Assembly: GCA_002733505.1 (NCBI GenBank)
Contig: NVVW01000019.1
Span: forward strand, 1 to 52,803
DNA length: 52,803 nt
From: Methylophaga sp.
GTDB lineage: Bacteria > Pseudomonadota > Gammaproteobacteria > Nitrosococcales > Methylophagaceae
Direction of reading: 5' to 3'
Shown here: piece by piece, positions 1 through 6,965 of the stretch
How the letters are laid out: each line of letters opens with the position of its first letter
How positions within the stretch are numbered: the first letter of the stretch is position 1
The notes under the pieces: model-generated
The model's input: only the letters and a program-made list of their open reading frames with translations
Databases searched by the model: none
What the model was told of the DNA's origin: nothing
Program-made: the position numbers and the translations under genes

Positions 1-34
1 AGCTTGATCTGCGACAAAAGTCGCAGATCAAGCT
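1..34. repeat. perfect 15-bp inverted repeat at the window edge
   Basis: Bases 1-15 and 20-34 are exact reverse complements around an AAAA loop. The palindrome begins at base 1 and lies inside the ybeY reading frame. A perfect hairpin starting exactly at the edge suggests a contig end or chimeric-read artefact rather than a functional site. The repeat itself is seen directly; the artefact reading is inference. Confidence 0.85.
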
Positions 35-452
35 GGCTGACCCCTTGATTTATGTGCGACAAAAGTCGCAGATCAAGCTGGCTGACCCCTTGATTTATGA
101 CTGCGAGTTAAGTATTCGATTGGTGGAAGAGCAAGAAAGTGCGCAACTAAACTCTACCTATAGGGGAAAAATAGGGTCAACCAATGTATTATCATTTCCT
201 TTTGATTCGGCTATTCCGATAGAACCTAGATTATTAGGTGATTTGGTTATTTGTAGTAATATTGTAGAAAAAGAAGCTTTAGCGCAGAATAAAGCCAAGC
301 AAGATCATTGGGCACATATGGTTGTGCACGGTTGCTTGCATTTATTAGGTTATGATCATATAGAAGATGACGAAGCAGACGAAATGGAAGCATTAGAAGT
401 AACAATTTTGAAATCACTGTTAATTAACGATCCTTATCAGGATCAAGGCTAA
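3..452 (+). CDS. ybeY: endoribonuclease YbeY, 5' partial
   Basis: YbeY is a single-domain metal-dependent endoribonuclease used in 16S rRNA 3' maturation and 70S ribosome quality control in the cytoplasm. The zinc-site signature [11 protein letters not shown] (the family's H-x3-H-x5-H pattern) is intact, and the upstream TNVLSFPFD motif is typical. The frame is open to the left edge with no convincing start, so the N-terminus is missing. The GTG and TTG codons near 45-54 fall inside the tandem duplication and should not be taken as starts. Four bases separate its stop from corC, matching the common ybeY-corC-lnt order. Function is secure; the first 30 or so codons shown are unreliable. Confidence 0.9.
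   Translation, partial: LDLRQKSQIKLADPLIYVRQKSQIKLADPLIYDCELSIRLVEEQESAQLNSTYRGKIGSTNVLSFPFDSAIPIEPRLLGDLVICSNIVEKEALAQNKAKQDHWAHMVVHGCLHLLGYDHIEDDEADEMEALEVTILKSLLINDPYQDQG
10..99. repeat. two exact tandem copies of a 45-bp unit
   Basis: Bases 10-54 and 55-99 are identical. The unit is 15 codons long, so the reading frame is kept and the encoded segment ([14 protein letters not shown]) is simply doubled. YbeY proteins do not normally repeat this stretch just before the conserved core, so an assembly-end duplication is more likely than a real insertion. Confidence 0.9.
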
Positions 453-456
453 ATCG

Positions 457-1323
457 ATGAGTGAAGCACGATCGAGAAGGGTTAAACAGCATCCTTGGGT
501 ACAAAAGTTAAGTCGATTTTTATGGGAACCGCAAGATTTAGATCAAGTGATTGACTCGCTTCGGCGCGCATCACAGCAACATGTGATTGATGCGGAAACG
601 CTTTCCATAGCGGAAGGCGCGCTTAGCGTATCACAATTGCATGCCCGCGATGTGATGATCCCTCGCACCCAGGTGGTGATGGTGTCACGTGATGCCTCCG
701 CTGAAGATACACTAAAACTAATTGTTGGAACAGCGCATTCTCGATTTCCTGTTATTGATGATGATCGTGATGATGTGATCGGTATTTTATTGGCAAAAGA
801 TTTATTGGCCGCTGTAGTTTCATCAGCTAAGTTTGATTTTAATATTCGTGAATTATTACGCCCTGCAGTTTTTATCCCTGAAAGTAAGCGTTTGAATGTT
901 TTGCTTCGAGAATTTAGAGCGCGCCGTAATCATATGGCGATTGTGGTTGATGAATATGGTGGCGTAGCAGGCATGATCACCATTGAAAATGTATTAGAGC
1001 AAATTGTCGGTGAAATTGATGATGAACATGATATTGATGACGATGCGGCTATTTTGCAACGCAATGATAATACCTTTGTGGTAAAGGCTTTGACACCGGT
1101 TGAAGATTTCAATGAGCATTTTCAAACAGATTGGAATGATGATGATTTTGATACGGTGGGTGGCTTTGTAACCAATCAATTTGGCCATTTGCCCGAGCGT
1201 GATGAGCAGATCACTATAGGAGCGTTTCAATTTAAGGTTCTTAGGGCTGATAGCCGACGTATTCATTTGCTTGAAATGATTATACAAACCACAGATAAAC
1301 AGGATAGTGACACGGAAGAATGA
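457..1323 (+). CDS. corC: CorC/HlyC family CBS-domain protein
   Basis: The 288-residue protein has a short N-terminal helix region, a CBS pair (about residues 65-190, with DVMIPRTQVV and DEYGGVAGMITIENV) and a C-terminal CorC/HlyC domain (about 205-280). No membrane segment is visible, so this is the soluble YbeX/CorC type rather than the membrane CNNM type. CorC homologues have been linked to magnesium and cobalt efflux and, in the ybeY operon, to ribosome and translation physiology; the exact role is unsettled. The gene sits between ybeY and lnt, with its TGA overlapping the lnt ATG, which indicates one transcript with translational coupling. Confidence 0.9.
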   Translation: MSEARSRRVKQHPWVQKLSRFLWEPQDLDQVIDSLRRASQQHVIDAETLSIAEGALSVSQLHARDVMIPRTQVVMVSRDASAEDTLKLIVGTAHSRFPVIDDDRDDVIGILLAKDLLAAVVSSAKFDFNIRELLRPAVFIPESKRLNVLLREFRARRNHMAIVVDEYGGVAGMITIENVLEQIVGEIDDEHDIDDDAAILQRNDNTFVVKALTPVEDFNEHFQTDWNDDDFDTVGGFVTNQFGHLPERDEQITIGAFQFKVLRADSRRIHLLEMIIQTTDKQDSDTEE

Positions 1324-2831
1324 TGGGCATTACTGAGCAAGGTTGGCCACAATGGCAAGGTAATATTATTGCATTATTAGCGGGCATGGCCTTGCCGCTT
1401 GCTTTTTCCCCTTTTCACTATTATCCGGTAGCGGTTATCAGCGTGATGTTGCTGTTCCTGTCGTTACAAGGGATCACAGCAAAGCAGGCGGCAGTACGCG
1501 GCTATTTATTTGGCCTAGGGTTATTTGGCGTTGGCATATCTTGGGTGTATGTGGCGATTCATGTCTTTGGTGGGGCAAGCATGCTTTTAGCCGGACTGTT
1601 AACGGCCGTCTTTGTAGCATTTTTAGCCATTTTTGTGGGTCTGATCACATGGGGCAGTAAAAAATTAACGGGCCCAGTACTTTCTAGCTGGGATTATTTA
1701 TTATTACTTCCTGTTGCTTGGTTAGTGTTCGAATGGATAAAAATTGTATTTTTAACAGGTTTCCCGTGGCTTGAGCTTGGCGTGAGTCAAATTGATGGGC
1801 CGCTGCGAGGATACACGCCTATTATTGGTGTATTAGGTGTTTCATTATTGGTGACGTTTTCGGCTGGATTGTTGGCGGTAATTTGGCAATCAAAACGCTG
1901 GTGGTTGATGTCAATTTTTATTGCAATATGGGCTGGTGGTTACTCTCTGAATTCTATTGTGTGGACTCATCCGGTAGATGATGAAATTAAAGTTAGCATC
2001 ATTCAAGGCAATATACCGCAAGCGATCAAGTGGGATCCAAAACAAATATTTAAAACACTGGCATTGTATCAAGCTAGAACAGAACAACATTGGGATAGTG
2101 ATTTGATCGTTTGGCCTGAGAATGCCGCACCGATTTTTTATCATCAAGCTAAAGAATTATTTTTTGATCCTTTAGGCGAATTAGCCAAACAAAATAATAC
2201 CGATTTATTAATTGGGTTACCGGTTAAAGATGTGGACTCAGGTCATTATTTTAATAGCATGATGTCATTGGGTTCAAACCATCAGTTTTATCATAAACGC
2301 CACTTAGTGCCTTTTGGCGAGTTTGTGCCTTTTGCATGGCTGCGTGGTTTAATTGCTTTTTTTGATTTGCCAATGTCCTCTTTTGAGCCAGGACCAGAGG
2401 CACAAGGTTTATTTAATGTGGCGGGTCAGAAAGTGGGTGCGTCAATTTGTTTTGAAGATGTTTTTTCACAGGAAATATTAACCGCTTTACCAGAGGCTAC
2501 TATTTTAGTGAATGCCAGCAATAATGCTTGGTATGGTGATTCCTTAGCGCCTCACCAGCATTTACAAATATCACAAAACCGCGCTTTAGAAACGGGACGG
2601 CCTATTGTGCGCGCAACCACCAATGGTATCTCAGCTTTTATTAATGAACGCGGTGAGATTAAAGCAAAAACCAAGCAGTTTGAAGAAGAAGTGTTGACCG
2701 GTATGGTACAACCACGTCAAGGTGTTACGCCGTATGTTGTATGGGGGCAGTGGGCAGTATTATTGATGTCGCTGTTCATGTTGCTCATCTGGGCGTATCA
2801 TCGTGCTAACTTTTTCGGTCGAGCAGATTAA
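1320..2831 (+). CDS. lnt: apolipoprotein N-acyltransferase
   Basis: Lnt adds the third acyl chain to the N-terminal cysteine of lipoproteins in the inner membrane, the last step of lipoprotein maturation. The 503-residue protein has several hydrophobic segments in residues 1-215 and a periplasmic nitrilase-like domain after that. The catalytic triad is visible as E267 (WPENAAPI), K326 (YHKRHLVPFGE) and C377 (GASICFED). A last membrane helix is near 475-495. The ATG at 1320 overlaps the corC stop by four bases; the ATG at 1323 is an equally possible start. The 3' end shares one base with the trkH start. Confidence 0.95.
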   Translation: MMGITEQGWPQWQGNIIALLAGMALPLAFSPFHYYPVAVISVMLLFLSLQGITAKQAAVRGYLFGLGLFGVGISWVYVAIHVFGGASMLLAGLLTAVFVAFLAIFVGLITWGSKKLTGPVLSSWDYLLLLPVAWLVFEWIKIVFLTGFPWLELGVSQIDGPLRGYTPIIGVLGVSLLVTFSAGLLAVIWQSKRWWLMSIFIAIWAGGYSLNSIVWTHPVDDEIKVSIIQGNIPQAIKWDPKQIFKTLALYQARTEQHWDSDLIVWPENAAPIFYHQAKELFFDPLGELAKQNNTDLLIGLPVKDVDSGHYFNSMMSLGSNHQFYHKRHLVPFGEFVPFAWLRGLIAFFDLPMSSFEPGPEAQGLFNVAGQKVGASICFEDVFSQEILTALPEATILVNASNNAWYGDSLAPHQHLQISQNRALETGRPIVRATTNGISAFINERGEIKAKTKQFEEEVLTGMVQPRQGVTPYVVWGQWAVLLMSLFMLLIWAYHRANFFGRAD

Positions 2832-4282
2832 TGCAGCTTCTTACCATACAACGAATTTTAGGTATTTTGCTTGGCTTATTTAGCGTTACCTTATTACCGC
2901 CGATCGCTGTTTCGCTGTTTTATGATGACGGCTCTGTTCGAGCATTTATAATATCATTTGTTTTATTATTTGTTGCTGGGTTCCTTATTTGGCTGCCGGT
3001 ACGAAAACACCGCAAAGAGCTAAAAATTCGTGATGGCTTTTTAGTGGTTGTTATGTTTTGGATAACATTGGCCTTTTCAGGAGCATTACCGTTCTTCTTA
3101 GTCGAAGTGCCGAATATGAGCTTTACGGATGCGGTTTTTGAGTCGATGTCTGGCTTGACTACTACTGGGGCAACAGTATTAACCGGGCTTGATGAGCTAC
3201 CGAAGGCAGTGTTGTTTTATAGGCAATTTTTACAATGGTTGGGCGGTATGGGGATTGTGGTGTTGGCCGTTGCAATCTTGCCATTATTGGGCGTAGGTGG
3301 CATGCAGTTATATCGAGCTGAAACGCCGGGGCCAATGAAAGATTCTAAGTTAACACCGCGGATCACAGAAACAGCAAAAGCGCTTTGGTATATCTACGTA
3401 ACGCTCACGATTGCATGTGCAGTGTCTTTTAAATGGGCGGGCATGAGTTGGTTTGATGCGATTGGCCATAGCTTTTCTACCGTTGCGATTGGCGGTTTCT
3501 CAACACATGATGCCAGCATAGGTTATTTTGCTAGCCCAACAATTGAAATGATTACAGTAGTATTTATGTTAATAGCAGGAATGAATTTCGCCTTACATTT
3601 TTTAGCGTGGCGCCACCGCTCAATTAGCCATTATTGGCGTGATGCCGAGTTAAGAACTTATCTTTTAATCCTTGCCATTATTTCAATTGTGGTCTCGGCG
3701 TATCTTTATTTTACCCATACTTTTCAAAGTCCTTGGGATGCTATTCATCATGGTGTATTCCAAACGGTATCAATAGGGACAACAGCAGGTTTTACCACCA
3801 CAGATTATTATCTGTGGCCGAGTTTTTTACCTATTTTATTATTAATGGTGAGTTATATTGGTGGTTGTGCTGGTTCAACAGGTGGCGGCATCAAAGTTAT
3901 TCGTGTAATGCTGTTATTTAAGCAAGGATATCGAGAGGTATTGAGGTTAATTCACCCTAACGGTATTTTTGCAATTAAAGTGAATGATAAAGCGATACCT
4001 AGAAAAGTAGTGGGAGCCGTGTGGGGGTTTTTCGCCCTGTATGTGTTTTGTTTTGGCACGATGCATTTACTTTTGATGGCGACAGGACTTGATGTGATCA
4101 CCTCATTTTCTGCGGTGACAGCATGCTTGAATAACTTAGGGCCAGGCTTAGGTGATGTGGGTGCTAATTTTGGTGAAATTAATTCGCCCGCAAAATGGGT
4201 ATTGTGTATGGCTATGCTGTTAGGTCGTTTAGAGATTATTACATTATTAGTTGTGCTAACCCCCGCATTCTGGAGGCGTTAG
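2831..4282 (+). CDS. trkH: Trk potassium uptake membrane subunit TrkH/TrkG
   Basis: This 483-residue integral membrane protein is the K+-translocating subunit of the Trk system. The four pore-loop glycine motifs of the superfamily are recognisable: TTTGATVLTG, TVAIGGFST, SIGTTAGFTTT and NNLGPGLG. Length matches TrkH. Its ATG overlaps the lnt stop (TAATG), so it is translationally coupled to the upstream operon. The regulatory NAD-binding partner TrkA is not in this window. Confidence 0.95.
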   Translation: MQLLTIQRILGILLGLFSVTLLPPIAVSLFYDDGSVRAFIISFVLLFVAGFLIWLPVRKHRKELKIRDGFLVVVMFWITLAFSGALPFFLVEVPNMSFTDAVFESMSGLTTTGATVLTGLDELPKAVLFYRQFLQWLGGMGIVVLAVAILPLLGVGGMQLYRAETPGPMKDSKLTPRITETAKALWYIYVTLTIACAVSFKWAGMSWFDAIGHSFSTVAIGGFSTHDASIGYFASPTIEMITVVFMLIAGMNFALHFLAWRHRSISHYWRDAELRTYLLILAIISIVVSAYLYFTHTFQSPWDAIHHGVFQTVSIGTTAGFTTTDYYLWPSFLPILLLMVSYIGGCAGSTGGGIKVIRVMLLFKQGYREVLRLIHPNGIFAIKVNDKAIPRKVVGAVWGFFALYVFCFGTMHLLLMATGLDVITSFSAVTACLNNLGPGLGDVGANFGEINSPAKWVLCMAMLLGRLEIITLLVVLTPAFWRR

Positions 4283-4283
4283 T

Positions 4284-4856
4284 TTGGAGGTAAAACGTAA
4301 GTGGGACACGATTTATCGAAATAAATTATCAGAGCCCACTGCGGCATCGGTATTAGAAAACTATCATTATTTATTACCAACGCAAGGAATAGCATTGGAT
4401 CTTGCCTGTGGCCAAGGGGGAAATGCCTTATTGTTAGCGCGGTCAGGCCTTGAAGTTCAGGCGTGGGATGTTTCGCCGGTTGCTATTGAACAGTTGAAAG
4501 AGAGGGCGGACTTAAAAAAACTTAATATTGATGCACAAGTGCATGATGTAATCATATCACCGCCATTACCCGAAAGTGTCGATGTTTTGGTCGTAAGCTT
4601 TTTCTTGGATCGTGAATTATGTGCTCAGCTATATTCAGCATTAAAGCCAGGCGGCTTGCTGTTTTATCAAACTTATTGCCAACAAAAGATAAGTGAACAA
4701 GGGCCTATAAATCCTGAATATTTATTGGCAGATAATGAATTGTTGCAGTTGTTCCCACAAATGAAAGTGCGCGTTTACCAACAAGATGCTTTATTGGGTA
4801 ACCATAGAAAAGGCTTGAGGAATCAAGCTATCTTGGTGGCAGAGAAGACGAACTAA
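4284..4856 (+). CDS. class I SAM-dependent methyltransferase (TehB-like)
   Basis: The 190-residue single-domain protein has a Rossmann SAM-binding motif I (LDLACGQGGNALLLA) followed by an acidic second strand (VQAWDVSPVAI). It resembles the small TehB-type methyltransferases, some of which act on tellurite or selenite, but the substrate cannot be read from sequence. The start is a TTG at 4284, chosen because a GGAGG ribosome-binding site at 4272-4276 sits seven bases upstream; that site lies inside the end of trkH. One base separates it from the trkH stop, so it is probably the last gene of the ybeY-corC-lnt-trkH operon. Confidence 0.8.
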   Translation: MEVKRKWDTIYRNKLSEPTAASVLENYHYLLPTQGIALDLACGQGGNALLLARSGLEVQAWDVSPVAIEQLKERADLKKLNIDAQVHDVIISPPLPESVDVLVVSFFLDRELCAQLYSALKPGGLLFYQTYCQQKISEQGPINPEYLLADNELLQLFPQMKVRVYQQDALLGNHRKGLRNQAILVAEKTN

Positions 4857-4857
4857 A

Positions 4858-5090
4858 TAACTTGAACTCTGGATAAGCACAGGCATCCAGTACATCTATT
4901 TTAGCGGCTCTCCGCGTTATATTTACTTCCAATAGCTCGCTATTGCTACGTAAATCTGCCTTGATATCCACTAAAATAGATGCACCGGATCAAAATAATG
5001 ACTTAGTTTTTCATCCCTTTAATTTCTGTTTTTTGCTAAGGTACTGTACAGTAAAAATTTTGTACCTGTCCTTATCCAGAATTCAGGTTA
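4858..5090. repeat. nested inverted-repeat (MITE/REP-like) intergenic element
   Basis: This fills most of the 346-base gap between the methyltransferase and rpmE. The outer arms (4858-4883 and 5065-5090) are reverse complements with three mismatches in 26. A second inverted pair lies inside (CATCTATTTTAG near 4893 against CTAAAATAGATG near 4972), and a weaker pair flanks the centre. The transcript could fold into a long hairpin. The right end (5071-5090) recurs exactly at 41031-41050, so this is a dispersed element. No open frame of note lies inside. Confidence 0.75.
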
Positions 5091-5152
5091 AATAAAAAGC
5101 TTGCTGTCATAAGCATTGATCAGTAGAATTACGCGGTTCTAAGTTCCTCGTT

Positions 5153-5169
5153 CCTCAGTTTAGCTGAGG
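5153..5169 (+). promoter_or_regulatory. small hairpin in the rpmE leader
   Basis: CCTCAG and CTGAGG pair as a 6-bp stem around TTTAG, 33 bases before the rpmE start. In some bacteria L31 is regulated through its mRNA leader, so this may be a regulatory or stabilising structure. It is too short to be confident. Confidence 0.3.
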
Positions 5170-5202
5170 CTACTAAACACTAAAATTTGAATGAGTATAG
5201 AT

Positions 5203-5403
5203 ATGAAAGCGGATATCCATCCAGAATATAATGAAATCGATGTTACTTGCAGTTGTGGTAACAAATTTAAAGCAAGCTCAACACGTGATAAAGCATTGAC
5301 CTTAGATGTTTGCTCTGAATGCCATCCATTTTATACGGGCAAGCAAAAAGTATTAGATACTGCGGGTCGTGTTGATAAATTCCGCCAAAAATACGGAAAG
5401 TAA
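5203..5403 (+). CDS. rpmE: 50S ribosomal protein L31, zinc-binding type
   Basis: L31 bridges the two ribosomal subunits near the central protuberance. The 66-residue product starts [12 protein letters not shown], the standard L31 N-terminus, which is why the ATG at 5203 is preferred over an in-frame ATG at 5191. The cysteines CSCG and CSECH form the zinc-binding (C+) set, so this is the primary rpmE form and not the zinc-free ykgM/rpmE2 paralogue. The [10 protein letters not shown] tail is typical. It is followed 36 bases later by the M48 protease gene, a pairing for which I see no functional reason. Confidence 0.95.
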   Translation: MKADIHPEYNEIDVTCSCGNKFKASSTRDKALTLDVCSECHPFYTGKQKVLDTAGRVDKFRQKYGK

Positions 5404-5439
5404 TTTCAACTAGATTATGTCTGGAAAAGGAAAGATAGT

Positions 5440-6924
5440 GTGATTGTAAAAGACACATATCGCAGTATATTACGAAGCCTCTGCTCATTATTAGTAGGGG
5501 CTTTGTTGCTTTTAGGCCTGAGTGGTTGTGCGACGAACCCTGTTACGGGTGATAGTGATTTTGTAATGCTTAGTGAAGATAGTGAAATCGCTATGGGCAG
5601 AACTAATCACCCTAAAATCATCGCTCAATTTGGGCGTTATGATAATGAGAGTTTGCAACGCTATGTGCAATCCATTGGTGATAAATTGGCAGTAGTAAGT
5701 CATCGTGAAAATCTTGTCTATCGTTTTACCGTGTTAGATTCCCCTGTTATTAATGCCTTTGCTTTGCCAGGAGGCTATATATATATTACTCGTGGATTAA
5801 TGGCTTATTTGAATTCAGAAGCGGAACTCGCGGCTGTACTGGGTCATGAAATAGGTCATGTGACGGCACGTCATGGCGTGCGTCAGCAGAGTGCTGCACA
5901 GGCTACAAATTTAGGTTATATTGTCGGTTCAATTCTTTTTCCTGAGCTCCGAGGTGCGGGCGCGAAAAATGTATTTAATATGATGGGCGGCGCTTTATTA
6001 AGTGGTTATGGGCGTGAACATGAGCTACAGTCTGATGGACTTGGCGCAGAATATTTAGCACGTGCGGGCTACGATCATAAGGCAATGATGGATGTCATTC
6101 GAGTGTTAAAGAACCAAGAAATATTCGCTGCCGCACAAGCAAAAAAACAAGGGCGTGAAGTGCAGGGCTATCATGGTTTATTTGCAAGCCATCCTGATAA
6201 TGATACGCGATTGAAAGAAGTGCTTGCCGCTGGAGATAAATATTCTGGTGGGCAGCGAGGCGTGAGAAAAGCCGCAGAATATCTTAATAATATTGACGGT
6301 ATGACGTTTGGAGACAGTGAAGAACAGGGGATCCGTTCAGGTCAACATTTTTATCATTTATCAATGGGCTTTTCGCTTAGCTTTCCTAATGGCTGGCAGA
6401 TAAATAATAATCCGAGAACTTTGCAAGCTATTTCCGTAGGCGGCAAAGCATTTATTGAAATGGCTGTGGATGATGTTAATCGTAAACTCTCACCTAGAGA
6501 ATTTATTAAACAGCGGTTAAAAATAAAAGATTTAAGATCGGGTCGAGACTTAAATGTGAATGGCTTAAAAGGTTATACGGGCTTATTTGATGCTAAAGGT
6601 AAGCCTGCTAGGATCGCTGTCATCTATAAAGATACTCAAGCGTTTATATTTTTTGCAACGGTGAAAGATAAGCAGTACTTTAACCAGTTTGACAAAGATT
6701 TCATTAATACTGTAATAAGCTTTCATCATTTACGAGATGATGAAAAGCATTTAGCTAAGGCAAAAAGAATTGAAGTTGTTACTGTGACTAAACAAGATAG
6801 CTATGCCAAATGGGCGGCAAAGTCACGCATTACGAATAGCCCAAAATCACAACTTCGATTGCTAAATGGTGATTACCCTCAGGGGGAATTAGAGCCCGGT
6901 ACGCAGGCTAAACGAGTGAAATAA
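5440..6924 (+). CDS. M48 family zinc metalloprotease, lipoprotein (BepA/LoiP-like)
   Basis: The 494-residue protein starts with a lipoprotein signal peptide ending in the lipobox LSGC (Cys30), so it is probably anchored in the outer membrane facing the periplasm. The peptidase domain spans about residues 45-275, with HEIGH at 136-140 and the third ligand region GREHELQSD (E195, D199). Family members such as BepA and LoiP degrade or chaperone stalled outer-membrane proteins. Unlike BepA, no TPR repeats are recognisable in the C-terminal half; residues about 300-440 form a separate domain that I do not recognise. The start is GTG at 5440 with an AAGGAAA Shine-Dalgarno upstream. Confidence 0.88.
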   Translation: MIVKDTYRSILRSLCSLLVGALLLLGLSGCATNPVTGDSDFVMLSEDSEIAMGRTNHPKIIAQFGRYDNESLQRYVQSIGDKLAVVSHRENLVYRFTVLDSPVINAFALPGGYIYITRGLMAYLNSEAELAAVLGHEIGHVTARHGVRQQSAAQATNLGYIVGSILFPELRGAGAKNVFNMMGGALLSGYGREHELQSDGLGAEYLARAGYDHKAMMDVIRVLKNQEIFAAAQAKKQGREVQGYHGLFASHPDNDTRLKEVLAAGDKYSGGQRGVRKAAEYLNNIDGMTFGDSEEQGIRSGQHFYHLSMGFSLSFPNGWQINNNPRTLQAISVGGKAFIEMAVDDVNRKLSPREFIKQRLKIKDLRSGRDLNVNGLKGYTGLFDAKGKPARIAVIYKDTQAFIFFATVKDKQYFNQFDKDFINTVISFHHLRDDEKHLAKAKRIEVVTVTKQDSYAKWAAKSRITNSPKSQLRLLNGDYPQGELEPGTQAKRVK

Positions 6925-6965
6925 TACTTATTGATCATATTCTGCTTTCAAGTTACTTGGAATAA

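Noticed and set aside
994..1287. Two overlapping antisense frames within corC
   Set aside because: Both are covered by the intact CBS and CorC domains on the + strand and have no recognisable content.
4858..5090. Considered a CRISPR array or tRNA remnant
   Set aside because: There are no regularly spaced direct repeats and no cloverleaf; the structure is a nested inverted repeat.
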